Source of the DNA: DASPUH01 sp964518505
Lineage (GTDB): Bacteria > Chloroflexota > Limnocylindria > Limnocylindrales > CSP1-4
NCBI GenBank assembly: GCA_964518505.1
Contig: CAZFGT010000047.1
Coordinates: 1-18,394 of the forward strand
Direction of reading: 5' to 3'
Length of the DNA: 18,394 nucleotides
Positions 1 through 7,318 of this stretch are shown here, in pieces. Every line of letters starts with the position of its first letter. Position 1 is the stretch's first letter. The notes under the pieces are model-generated. The model was not told where the DNA came from and did no database searches. It was given only the letters and a program-made list of their open reading frames with translations. A program made the position numbers and the translations under genes.

Positions 1-235
1 GATGCGCTACTCGGGCTGGCACCTGCTGGGCACGGCGCGCATGGGCGACGACCCCACGACGTCCGTGCTCGACCGCTGGAACCGCGCCCACGACGTGCCC
101 AACCTGTACGTCGTCGACGGCAGCTGCTTCGTGACCTCCGCCGGCGTCAATCCGACCTCCTCCATCGTCTCGCTGGCGCTGCGGGCGGCCGACCACCTGG
201 TCCAGACGCGGGCGAATCAGCAGGTCCCGGCGTGA
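1..235 (+). CDS. GMC-family FAD-dependent oxidoreductase, C-terminal end (5' cut by window)
   Basis: This is the last 77 or so residues of a glucose-methanol-choline family oxidoreductase. The reading frame is open to the left edge, so the gene starts outside the window. Visible motifs are the C-terminal family signature HLLGTARMG, then NLYVVDGSCF and GVNPTSSIVSLALRAADH. The His of the first motif and the Asn of GVNPT are the usual positions of the catalytic pair in this family. These enzymes oxidise alcohols or sugar hydroxyls with FAD. The next gene overlaps this one by 4 bases (GTGA) and encodes a gluconate-2-dehydrogenase subunit 3-like protein. That pairing is typical of membrane- or periplasm-associated sugar/alcohol dehydrogenases such as gluconate, sorbitol or glycoside 3-dehydrogenases. 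The FAD-binding N-terminus is not visible, so the substrate cannot be inferred. Confidence 0.9.
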   Translation, partial: MRYSGWHLLGTARMGDDPTTSVLDRWNRAHDVPNLYVVDGSCFVTSAGVNPTSSIVSLALRAADHLVQTRANQQVPA

Positions 236-720
236 GCGATGTCCTGGATCGGTTCGATGCCGCGCCGCGGGCGACGTTGACCGCGCTGGCGGCGCACCTC
301 ATCCCCGCCGCGCACGGGATGCCGTCGGCCGGTGACGTCATCGACGACCGGCGCCTGCGCTTCGTGCTCGAGGCCCGGCCCGACCTCCTCGAGCCGCTAC
401 GGACCGCGCTCGGGACGGGCCTGCCGGAGGATCCCGCCGCGCGACTGGCGGTGCTGGAGCGCGACGAGCCCGACGCCCACGCGGCGCTGCTGCTGGTGGT
501 CGTGGGCGCCTATTACACCGACAAGGTCGTCCGGGAGCGCCTGCGCTATCCCGGCCAGGAGGCGAAGGTGCTCCAGTCCTGGAAGTACCCCGTGTACCTG
601 GAAGAGGGCCTCCTTGACGGGGTGCAGGCCCGTGGAGCGATCTGGCGCGACCCGACGACCGGCCGGACCGCGATGGAAGCACGGCCCGCCCCCGCGGCGC
701 CGGCCGAGCGCCGGGCATAG
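232..720 (+). CDS. Gluconate 2-dehydrogenase subunit 3-like protein
   Basis: The 162-residue protein resembles the small subunit (subunit 3, 'LacC/gamma' type) that accompanies GMC dehydrogenases. It has the helical N-terminal pattern LTALAAHLIPAA and the central AYYTDKVVRERLRYPGQ block that I associate with this family. The GTG start at 232 overlaps the TGA stop of the GMC gene, which implies translational coupling and a subunit relationship. Known relatives often carry a Tat or Sec signal that helps export the flavoprotein partner. None is evident here: the N-terminus reads MSDVLDRFDAAPRATL, without an RR motif or hydrophobic core. The C-terminal 20 or so residues are Ala/Pro/Arg-rich and probably disordered. 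The subunit assignment rests on motif and context. It has no catalytic motif of its own. Confidence 0.8.
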   Translation: MSDVLDRFDAAPRATLTALAAHLIPAAHGMPSAGDVIDDRRLRFVLEARPDLLEPLRTALGTGLPEDPAARLAVLERDEPDAHAALLLVVVGAYYTDKVVRERLRYPGQEAKVLQSWKYPVYLEEGLLDGVQARGAIWRDPTTGRTAMEARPAPAAPAERRA

Positions 721-730
721 GGAGAGCGAC

Positions 731-2194
731 ATGGCTGCGACCGCACCGTCACGATGGCTCGATCCGTTCCTCGACGACTGGCGACCCGGCAGCGGTGAGC
801 CGGTCGAGAAGCGCGAGCCGGCCACCGGCATCCTGCTGACGACCCTCAGCCAGTCGACGCCCGACGACGTCGCCCGGGCGGCGGCCGCCGCCGCCGCGGC
901 CCAGCCCGCGTGGGCGGAGACGAACCACCAGGAGCGCGCCGCCATCCTGCGCCGCGCCGCCGCCATCTATGAGGCGCATCGGCCGGAGTTCGGCACGTGG
1001 ACGCAGCGGGAGACCGGCGCCCACCGCAACAAGATGCATCACGAGCAGGAGTTCACGGTGCAGGAGCTCCTGAACGCCTCGTCCATGCCGTCGCAGCCGT
1101 ACGGGTCACTGCTGCCGTCGGCGCAGACCGACCGCCTCTCGATGGTGCGGCGCGTGCCGGTCGGCGTCGTCGGCGCCATCACGCCGTGGAACTCGCCGAG
1201 CGTCCTGGGCATGCGCGTCGTCGCGCCGGCGCTCGCCCTGGGCAACGCCGTCATCCTCAAACCTGATCCGCAGACCCCGGTGTGCGGCGGGGCCGTCTTC
1301 GCCGCCATCTTCCGTGAGGCGGGGCTGCCGGAGGGGCTGCTGCAGATCGTCATCGGCGGGGCGGAGGTCGGCGAAGCCCTGGTCACCGACCCCCACGTGG
1401 ACATGGTCTCGTTCACCGGCTCGACGGCCGCCGGCCGGCGCGTCGGGGCGCTGGCGGGGGGCCTGCTCAAGAAGGTCTCCCTCGAGCTCGGCGGCAACAA
1501 CGCCTTCGTGGTCCTTGACGACGCCGACCTTGAGGCAGCCGCCTCGGCGGGGGCCTACTCGTCCTTCCAGTTCCAGGGCCAGGTCTGCTTCGCCGTGGGC
1601 CGCCACATCGTCCATCGCTCCGTGGCCGACGAGTACATCTCGCTGCTGGCGTCTAAAGCCACAAGGCTGCGCCTTGGCGACCCCTATCGCGAGGACGTGG
1701 ACCTGGGCCCGATCGTCAACGAGAAGCAGCTCGCACGCGTCGACGGCATCGTCCAACGCTCGGTCGCCGGCGGCGCCCGTCTGGTGGCGGGCGGCACCCA
1801 CGAGGGCCTCTTCTACCGGCCGACCGTGCTGGCCGACGTCACGGCCGGGCTGCCGGTGTGGACCGACGAGACCTTCGGCCCGGTCGCCCCGGTGGTCCGT
1901 TTCGACTCGGACGACGAGGCCGTCGCGCTGGCCAACGACAGCGACTACGGGCTGGCCGCGGGCGTGTACTCGCGCTCGATCTCACGGGGGCTGGCCATCG
2001 CCAACCGCATCCGGGCGGGCATGGTCCACGTCAACGACCAGACCATCAACGACGAGGCGATCATCCCCTTCGGGGGCATGGGCATCTCCGGCAACGGTGG
2101 CCGTTTCGGCGGCGAGGCGAGCCTGGAGGCGTTCACCCAGTGGCAGTGGCTGACGGTCCGGGACAGGCCGCGCTCGTTCGGCCCTACGTACTGA
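731..2194 (+). CDS. NAD(P)-dependent aldehyde dehydrogenase
   Basis: A 487-residue member of the aldehyde dehydrogenase superfamily, which oxidises an aldehyde to the acid with NAD(P). ATG 731 is preferred over upstream in-frame codons because it lies just after the previous stop (718-720) with GGAGAG at 721-726. Length also fits the family. Visible elements are the Rossmann segment around GNAVILKPDPQTPV, the FTGSTAAGRRVG loop, the general base Glu252 in LELGGNN, the nucleophile Cys286 in FQGQVC (34 residues on, as expected), and ETFGPVAPV near the C-terminus. Overall it looks closest to the benzaldehyde/vanillin/salicylaldehyde dehydrogenase group, but I judge that by eye. It could oxidise an aldehyde made by the upstream GMC enzyme. 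The specific substrate is unknown. Confidence 0.92.
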   Translation: MAATAPSRWLDPFLDDWRPGSGEPVEKREPATGILLTTLSQSTPDDVARAAAAAAAAQPAWAETNHQERAAILRRAAAIYEAHRPEFGTWTQRETGAHRNKMHHEQEFTVQELLNASSMPSQPYGSLLPSAQTDRLSMVRRVPVGVVGAITPWNSPSVLGMRVVAPALALGNAVILKPDPQTPVCGGAVFAAIFREAGLPEGLLQIVIGGAEVGEALVTDPHVDMVSFTGSTAAGRRVGALAGGLLKKVSLELGGNNAFVVLDDADLEAAASAGAYSSFQFQGQVCFAVGRHIVHRSVADEYISLLASKATRLRLGDPYREDVDLGPIVNEKQLARVDGIVQRSVAGGARLVAGGTHEGLFYRPTVLADVTAGLPVWTDETFGPVAPVVRFDSDDEAVALANDSDYGLAAGVYSRSISRGLAIANRIRAGMVHVNDQTINDEAIIPFGGMGISGNGGRFGGEASLEAFTQWQWLTVRDRPRSFGPTY

Positions 2195-2204
2195 GCCGGG
2201 CGAC

Positions 2205-3275
2205 GTGACATCCATCACCGAAGTCGCGCGCCTGGCGGGCGTCTCCACGGCGACCGTCTCGCGGGTCGTCTCGGCGGCCGACTACGCCGTCCGGCCGGCC
2301 ACCCGCGAGCGGGTCCTGGACGCCGCGCGGGCCCTGGACTACGTGCCCAACGCCCTGGCGCGGGGCTTGCTGAAGAGCCACGTGCCGGTCGTCGGCGTCA
2401 TCGTCCACGACATCACCGACCCCTACTTCGCGGAGGTGGTGCGCGGCGTGGAGGATGCGGCCGCACCGGGCGGTTACCTCGTCATCACCTGCAGCTCGGA
2501 GCGCATCCCCGAGCGCGAGAACGCCTACGTCCGGCTGCTGCGCTCGATGCGCGCCGCGGCCGTGATCTTCGCCGGCAGCGGCCTGGACGACCCGGCCCTG
2601 AACGAGGAGTTGCCCAAGCACGTGCGGGCGATGCGGGCCTACGGCGCGGGCGTCGTGCACCTCTCGCCCCACGCGCATGGCGGGCCGGAGGTCGGCGTGG
2701 ACAACGCGGGCGGGGTCGCCGCGATGGTGGCCGCGCTGGCGAGGATGGGCCATCGGCGGATCGCCTTCCTGGCCGGGCCGGCGACCCTCTACGTGGCGCG
2801 CATCCGGCTGGCCGGCTACCGCCGCGGGCTGGCCCACGCCGGTGTTCCCTTCGACGAGCGGCTCGTCGTGTCCGCCACCTTCGACCAGGAAGGGGGCGCG
2901 CAGGGCGTCGACCGGCTCCTCGCCTCCGGGCTGCCCTTCACCGCCATCTGCTGCGCCAACGACCTGCTGGCGCTGGGGGCCATGCGGCGGCTCGACGAGC
3001 TCGGGATCAACGTCCCGGACCAGGTCTCGGTGGCCGGTTTCGACGACATCGCGGTCGCGGCCATGACCACGCCGAGCCTCTCCACGGTGCGGTTGCCGCT
3101 CCGCGAGATGGGCCGCCGCGGCTTCGAGTACGCCGCCAGCCTGCTGGCCGGCCGGCGTCCCCGGCGCGACCTCATGCCCACCACGGTCGTCCTGCGCGGC
3201 TCGACCGCCCCGCCGCCGGCCACCACCACCGCCGATCCAGCCCGGGCCACCACCGCGAGGGGAGCACCTGCATGA
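2205..3275 (+). CDS. LacI-family transcriptional regulator
   Basis: The 356-residue protein has a textbook LacI layout. The N-terminal helix-turn-helix (ITEVARLAGVSTATVSRVV, residues about 3-21) is followed by the hinge helix (YVPNALARGL). A periplasmic-binding-protein-like effector domain then begins at VPVVGVIVHDITDPYF and ends with the ISVAGFDD-type motif (VSVAGFDDIAVAAM) and STVRLP. The start is GTG 2205, ten bases after the aldehyde dehydrogenase stop. This is the only start that gives a complete HTH at the very N-terminus. A low-complexity Pro/Ala/Thr tail closes the protein. LacI regulators usually sense a sugar or related metabolite and act as local repressors. This one lies inside the co-directional array and overlaps the lyase gene by ATGA, so it probably controls the locus. 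I found no convincing operator palindrome within the window. Confidence 0.95.
   Translation: MTSITEVARLAGVSTATVSRVVSAADYAVRPATRERVLDAARALDYVPNALARGLLKSHVPVVGVIVHDITDPYFAEVVRGVEDAAAPGGYLVITCSSERIPERENAYVRLLRSMRAAAVIFAGSGLDDPALNEELPKHVRAMRAYGAGVVHLSPHAHGGPEVGVDNAGGVAAMVAALARMGHRRIAFLAGPATLYVARIRLAGYRRGLAHAGVPFDERLVVSATFDQEGGAQGVDRLLASGLPFTAICCANDLLALGAMRRLDELGINVPDQVSVAGFDDIAVAAMTTPSLSTVRLPLREMGRRGFEYAASLLAGRRPRRDLMPTTVVLRGSTAPPPATTTADPARATTARGAPA
3257..3264 (+). promoter_or_regulatory. Strong Shine-Dalgarno sequence for the DapA-family gene
   Basis: GAGGGGAG lies 7 bases before ATG 3272, inside the end of the LacI reading frame. It fixes the start of the lyase gene and gives it independent ribosome loading despite the 4-base overlap. 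Confidence 0.7.
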
Positions 3276-4204
3276 GCCTCGATCTCCACGGCATCATCCC
3301 CGCCTGCGTCATCACCTTCGACGCCGACGGCCGCTTCGACGAGGCGGCCTATCGCCGCTACCTGCAGTGGCTGCTGCCGCAGGGTCCGGTGGCGCTGGCC
3401 ATCAACGCCGACACCGGCGAGGGGCCCCACCTCTGGCCGGACGAGCGCGAGCGCGTCCTGCGCGTCGCCGTCGACGAGGCCGGCGCGGTCCCCGTGATCG
3501 CCGGGCTCAGCGCCTCGTTCACCGCCCAGGCGGTCGAGGAGGCCAAACGGGCTGAAGGCGCGGGTGCCCGCGGCCTGCTCGTCTTCCCCATCCCGGCCTA
3601 CCAGGGCACGCCGCTCGATCCCGCGCTGCCGGTCGCCTACCACGAGGCCATCGCGTCGGGATGCGGCCTGCCGCTGGTCGCCTTCCAGCTCCAGCCGGCC
3701 CTGGGCGGAGTCATCTTCTCGGAGGAGATCCTGGTCCGGATCGCCGCCATCGACAGCGTCGTCGCGCTCAAGGAGGCCTCCTTCGACGCGCGGCTGTACC
3801 TGGCCACGCGGCGCATGATCGAGCGCCTCGAGCGCCCCATCGACCTGCTGACCGGCGACGACAACTTCGTGTACGAGTCGTTCGTCATGGGTGCCGAGGG
3901 CGCCCTCATCGGCTTCGGCACGCTGGCCACCGACCTCCAGGTGCAGATGTACCGCCTGACCCGTGACGGCCGCTGGGCGGAGGCCCGCGCCATCTGGGAA
4001 CGCATCCTGCCGCTGGAGGAGGCGGTCTACGCGCAGCCGGTCCGCGATTACCGGGCCCGTACCAAGATCGCCCTCAAGCACCTGGGCGTCATCGACAGCA
4101 CGGTCATGCGGCCGCCGCTCCTGCCCGCCTCGGCCGACGCCTCCGCCGCCGTCCGCGCCGCCCTGGAGGCCGCGGACCTGCTCACGCCGGCCGGCGTCGC
4201 CTGA
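3272..4204 (+). CDS. DapA/N-acetylneuraminate lyase-family protein, atypical active site
   Basis: A 310-residue class I aldolase/dehydratase of the dihydrodipicolinate synthase family. These enzymes use a Schiff-base lysine to make or break pyruvate-containing keto acids. The lysine is present (Lys167 in VALKEASF). The loop equivalent to GTTGE reads NADTGEG (residues 45-51), so the first catalytic Thr position appears to be Asp47, with Thr48 kept. The Tyr of the PYY motif corresponds to Tyr110 in PAYQGTP. The essential Tyr of the usual YNxPxRTG segment is replaced by Phe138 in VAFQLQP, and the RTG part is absent. The gene overlaps the regulator (ATGA) and the following SDR (TGATG). It is unlikely to be true DapA. 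A sugar-acid or other pyruvate aldolase/dehydratase is more plausible. Sure of the family, unsure of the reaction. Confidence 0.88.
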   Translation: MSLDLHGIIPACVITFDADGRFDEAAYRRYLQWLLPQGPVALAINADTGEGPHLWPDERERVLRVAVDEAGAVPVIAGLSASFTAQAVEEAKRAEGAGARGLLVFPIPAYQGTPLDPALPVAYHEAIASGCGLPLVAFQLQPALGGVIFSEEILVRIAAIDSVVALKEASFDARLYLATRRMIERLERPIDLLTGDDNFVYESFVMGAEGALIGFGTLATDLQVQMYRLTRDGRWAEARAIWERILPLEEAVYAQPVRDYRARTKIALKHLGVIDSTVMRPPLLPASADASAAVRAALEAADLLTPAGVA

Positions 4205-4959
4205 TGGCCGACGCCCTGGCGGGCCGGGTCGTGCTCGTCACCGGCAGCAGCCGCGGCATCGGGGCGGAGGTGGCCGTCAAGGCCGCCGCGGCGGGGGCCA
4301 CGGTGGCCATCCACTTCATCCATTCCGCCGACGGGGCGGCCCGGACCGTGGCCCGCGCTCGTGGCGAGGGCGCCGAGGCCGAGAGCTTCGCCGCCGATAT
4401 CGCCGACGGCGCGCAGGCGGAGGAGCTGGTGGCGCGCGTGATCGACCGATTCGGGCGCCTGGACGGGCTGGTCAACAACGCCGGCCGGACGCAGGTGGGG
4501 CCGTTCCTGGCCATCGAGCCGGCCGAATGGGACGCCCTCCTTCGCACCGACCTGACGGCCGCCTTCCACACCTGCCGCGCCGCGCTGCCGTCGATGGTCG
4601 AACGGGGCAGCGGGTCCATCGTCAACGTGGCCTCGCGGCTGGGCCAGATGGGCGTCGCCGAGACCGCCGCCTACAGTGCGGCCAAGGCAGGCCTCATCGG
4701 CCTGACTCGCGCGCTCGCCAGGGAGTTCGGCACGCGCGGCATCCGCGTCAACGCCGTCGCCCCCGCCGTGGTGGAGACGGGCATGACCACCGACCTGGTC
4801 GACAGCGAGGAGGGTCGGCGTCGCCTGCGCGACATGGCCCTGGGTCGCTTCGGGCGGCCGGAGGAGGTGGCCGAGGCGGTCATCTTCCTGCTGTCGGACG
4901 TGTCGAGCCTGTTCCTGGGCCAGACGCTCAACCCCAACGCCGGGGGTTACATGCCATGA
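4204..4959 (+). CDS. Short-chain dehydrogenase/reductase (FabG-like), first copy
   Basis: A 251-residue classical SDR. The N-terminal cofactor motif is TGSSRGIG (residues 13-20), NNAG is conserved (VNNAGRTQVG), and the catalytic set is Ser144, Tyr157 and Lys161 in the expected spacing. The pattern IRVNAVAPAVVETGM and the C-terminal FLGQTLNPNAGGYMP are normal for the FabG-type group. These enzymes interconvert hydroxyl and keto groups with NAD(P)(H). The start ATG 4204 overlaps the previous stop, and its own stop overlaps the CoA-transferase ATG (ATGA at 4956-4959). Its place between a keto-acid lyase and a CoA-transferase suggests a catabolic dehydrogenase rather than fatty acid synthesis. 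Substrate unknown. Confidence 0.9.
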   Translation: MADALAGRVVLVTGSSRGIGAEVAVKAAAAGATVAIHFIHSADGAARTVARARGEGAEAESFAADIADGAQAEELVARVIDRFGRLDGLVNNAGRTQVGPFLAIEPAEWDALLRTDLTAAFHTCRAALPSMVERGSGSIVNVASRLGQMGVAETAAYSAAKAGLIGLTRALAREFGTRGIRVNAVAPAVVETGMTTDLVDSEEGRRRLRDMALGRFGRPEEVAEAVIFLLSDVSSLFLGQTLNPNAGGYMP

Positions 4960-6515
4960 CGAAGGTCGTCGACGTCCGCGAGGCGGTCGGCCTGGTCCGC
5001 GACGGCAGCACGCTGCTGATCGGCGGCTCCGGCGCCGGCCACGCGGTGCCGCAGCGCTTCATCGATGAGCTGGCGGCGGTCTTCACCGCGGAGGGTCACC
5101 CACGGGACCTCACGACCGTGCGCGTGGTGGGCATCGGCGACTTCGCCGACCGCGGCTTCTCGCAGCTCGCGCTGCCCGGCCTGACGCGGCGCACGATCGG
5201 CAGCAACATCGGCAACGAGCCGCGTCTGGGGGCCCTCGTGGAGGCCAACGAGATCCAGGCCTACTCGTTCCCCCAGGGCGTGCTGTCGCAGCTGATGCGC
5301 GAGATCGCGGCCGGGCGACCCGGGCTGGTCACGCACGTGGGCCTGGGCACGTACGTGGACCCGCGCGAGACCGGCGGCAAGCAGAACGCGGCGACCACGG
5401 AGGACCTCGTCGAGCTGGTCACCCTGCGCGGCCGTGAGTGGCTCCTGTACCACGCCTTCCCCATCGACGTGGCCGTCATCCGGGGCACGACCGCCGACGA
5501 GGACGGCAACCTGACCATGGAGGGTGAGGCGGTCCAGGGCGAGATGCTGGCCATGGCCATGGCCGCCCGCAACAGCGGCGGCATCGTCATCGCCCAGGTC
5601 CGCCAGCTGGCCCGCCGGGGAAGCCTGCCGCTGCGGAACGTGAAGGTCCCGGCCGCACTCATCGACTACGTGTACGTCGACGCGGCCCAGTGGCAGACGT
5701 ACATCACGCAGGACTCGCCCTACTACGCGGGGGCGCTGCGCAAGCCGGTCACGCCGGAGGCGCCGCTGCCGCTCGACGTGCGCAAGATCATCGCCCGCCG
5801 CTCGCTGCTCGAGTTCCCCCGCGGCGCCATCTGCAACCTGGGTTTCGGCATCAGCCAGCTGATCGGCCGCGTGGCCTGGGAAGAGGGCATCACCGACCAG
5901 CTCGTCCTGACCGTGGAGCAGGGCATCTTCGGCGGCGTCCCGGTGGCCGGCAACGAGGGCGGAGCCGGGTTCAACTACCAGGCCATGATCGACCAGCCCT
6001 ACATGTTCGACTTCTACGACGGCGGCGGGCTGGACGTGGCCAGCCTTTCCTTCGCCGAGGTGGACGCCGAGGGCAACGTCAATGTCCACGCCTTCGAGGG
6101 TCGCGTCCGGGGACCGGGCGGATTCCCCAACATCAGCGCCCGGACCGGCCGCATCAACTTCGTGGGCACGCTCACGGCGCAGGGGCTGCAGCTCGAGATC
6201 CAGGACGGGGTGCGCATCGTCCACGAGGGCAGCCTGCACAAGTTCGTGCCCCACGTGCGGCAGGTCTCGTTCAACGGCCACCTCGCCCGCGAGCGGGGCC
6301 AGCAGGTCCGCTACATCACCGACCGGGCGGTCTTCGCCCTGGCCGACGACGGCCTCGTGCTGATGGAGGTCGCCCCCGGCATCGACGTCGAGCGTGACGT
6401 GCTGGGCCGGATGGGCTTCCGCCCGCGCGTCGCCGAGCAGCTGCTGACGATGGACCGCCGCCTCTACGCCACGGGTCCCATGGGCCTGGCGGCCGACTTC
6501 GAGGCCGCGACGTGA
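4956..6515 (+). CDS. Family I CoA-transferase (acetate/propionate CoA-transferase YdiF/Pct type)
   Basis: The 519-residue protein is the fused two-domain form of a family I CoA-transferase. These enzymes move CoA between carboxylic acids through a glutamyl-CoA thioester. The N-terminal domain opens with VVDVREAVGLVRDGSTLLIGG. The C-terminal domain carries LTVEQGIFGGVP, where Glu321 matches the catalytic Glu of the ExG motif. The long match through FDFYDGGGLDVASLSFAEVD, NVNVHAFEGRVRGPGGF and FVGTLTAQGL is typical of YdiF/Pct proteins. ATG 4956 is chosen because it overlaps the SDR stop and gives the family length. The long upstream open extension is a G+C artefact. It probably activates an organic acid intermediate so that the following enoyl-CoA hydratase can act. 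The acid is not identified. Confidence 0.93.
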   Translation: MTKVVDVREAVGLVRDGSTLLIGGSGAGHAVPQRFIDELAAVFTAEGHPRDLTTVRVVGIGDFADRGFSQLALPGLTRRTIGSNIGNEPRLGALVEANEIQAYSFPQGVLSQLMREIAAGRPGLVTHVGLGTYVDPRETGGKQNAATTEDLVELVTLRGREWLLYHAFPIDVAVIRGTTADEDGNLTMEGEAVQGEMLAMAMAARNSGGIVIAQVRQLARRGSLPLRNVKVPAALIDYVYVDAAQWQTYITQDSPYYAGALRKPVTPEAPLPLDVRKIIARRSLLEFPRGAICNLGFGISQLIGRVAWEEGITDQLVLTVEQGIFGGVPVAGNEGGAGFNYQAMIDQPYMFDFYDGGGLDVASLSFAEVDAEGNVNVHAFEGRVRGPGGFPNISARTGRINFVGTLTAQGLQLEIQDGVRIVHEGSLHKFVPHVRQVSFNGHLARERGQQVRYITDRAVFALADDGLVLMEVAPGIDVERDVLGRMGFRPRVAEQLLTMDRRLYATGPMGLAADFEAAT

Positions 6516-7291
6516 GTGGCCTCGTCACGCTGGAGCTGGGGCTGGTCGCCCATCTCGAGCTGGTCAACCCGCCGCTCAACCTGGTGACGCGCGAGCTCCT
6601 CGACGAGTTGGACGCGGCCCTCGCCACACTCGCCGCGGCTCCGGCCGGCGAGGTCCGGGCGGTGGTCCTGACGGGGCGCGGGGAACGGGCCTTCTGTGCC
6701 GGCTCGCATGTCGGCGAGTTCGAGGCCCAGCGGGGCCCGGCCGGCCGCGAGCGCCGAGAGCTCGACGAACGTGTCGCCAGCCGCCTGGCGGCCCTGCCCA
6801 TGCCGACCATCGCCGCGATCGAGGGCAACGCGCTGGGTGGTGGCCTGGAGCTGGCGCTGTGCTGTGACATCCGCATCGCGTCGGCCCGTGCCCGCCTGGG
6901 CCTGCCCGAGGTGCGCCTGGCGGTGACGCCCGGCAGCGGCGGCACGCAGCGCCTGCCCCGCGTGGTCGGCCCGGCCCGGGCCAAGGAGCTGATCCTGTCG
7001 GGGCGGATCGTGGATGCCGAGGAGGCCGTGCGGATCGGGCTGGTCAACCGGGTCGTGCCGTCCGGCGAAGCGCGCCACGCCGCTGACGAACTGGCCGCCG
7101 AGATCGCCGCCCGTGGCCCGCTCGCGGTCCGCGAGGCCAAGCGCCTCATCGACCTGGCCCTGGACGTGGACCTTGACACGGGCCTGGCGGCCGAGCTGGA
7201 CGCCTCCGATCGCATCTTCGCCACCGACGACCTGCTGGAGGGAGCGCACGCCTTCCTCGGCAAACGCGACCCCGTCTACCGGGGTCGGTGA
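6512..7291 (+). CDS. Enoyl-CoA hydratase/isomerase (crotonase) family
   Basis: A 259-residue crotonase-fold protein that starts at GTG 6512, overlapping the CoA-transferase stop (GTGA). The oxyanion-hole segment is FCAGSHVGEF, where the usual AGAD or AGGD reads AGSH. The second core motif is IEGNALGGGLELALCCDIRIAS. Both acidic residues of classical hydratases are in place: Glu113 in GGLELAL and Glu133 in LPEVRLAVTPGSGGTQRLPR, 20 residues apart as in rat mitochondrial crotonase (E144/E164). A true hydratase is therefore likely, rather than only an isomerase or thioesterase. Direct coupling to the CoA-transferase suggests sequential steps on one acyl-CoA. No acyl-CoA dehydrogenase or thiolase is in the window. 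Confidence 0.92.
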   Translation: MSGLVTLELGLVAHLELVNPPLNLVTRELLDELDAALATLAAAPAGEVRAVVLTGRGERAFCAGSHVGEFEAQRGPAGRERRELDERVASRLAALPMPTIAAIEGNALGGGLELALCCDIRIASARARLGLPEVRLAVTPGSGGTQRLPRVVGPARAKELILSGRIVDAEEAVRIGLVNRVVPSGEARHAADELAAEIAARGPLAVREAKRLIDLALDVDLDTGLAAELDASDRIFATDDLLEGAHAFLGKRDPVYRGR

Positions 7292-7318
7292 GACCGCTCC
7301 GCACGAGGGACGCACGGC

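Noticed and set aside
332..730. N-terminal extension of the aldehyde dehydrogenase frame to 332
   Set aside because: The added translation is Arg/Pro/Ser-rich, overlaps the subunit 3 gene in another frame, and ATG 731 has a good ribosome site.
3963..4955. N-terminal extension of the CoA-transferase frame to 3963
   Set aside because: It runs across the lyase and SDR genes in another frame. Family similarity begins exactly at ATG 4956.
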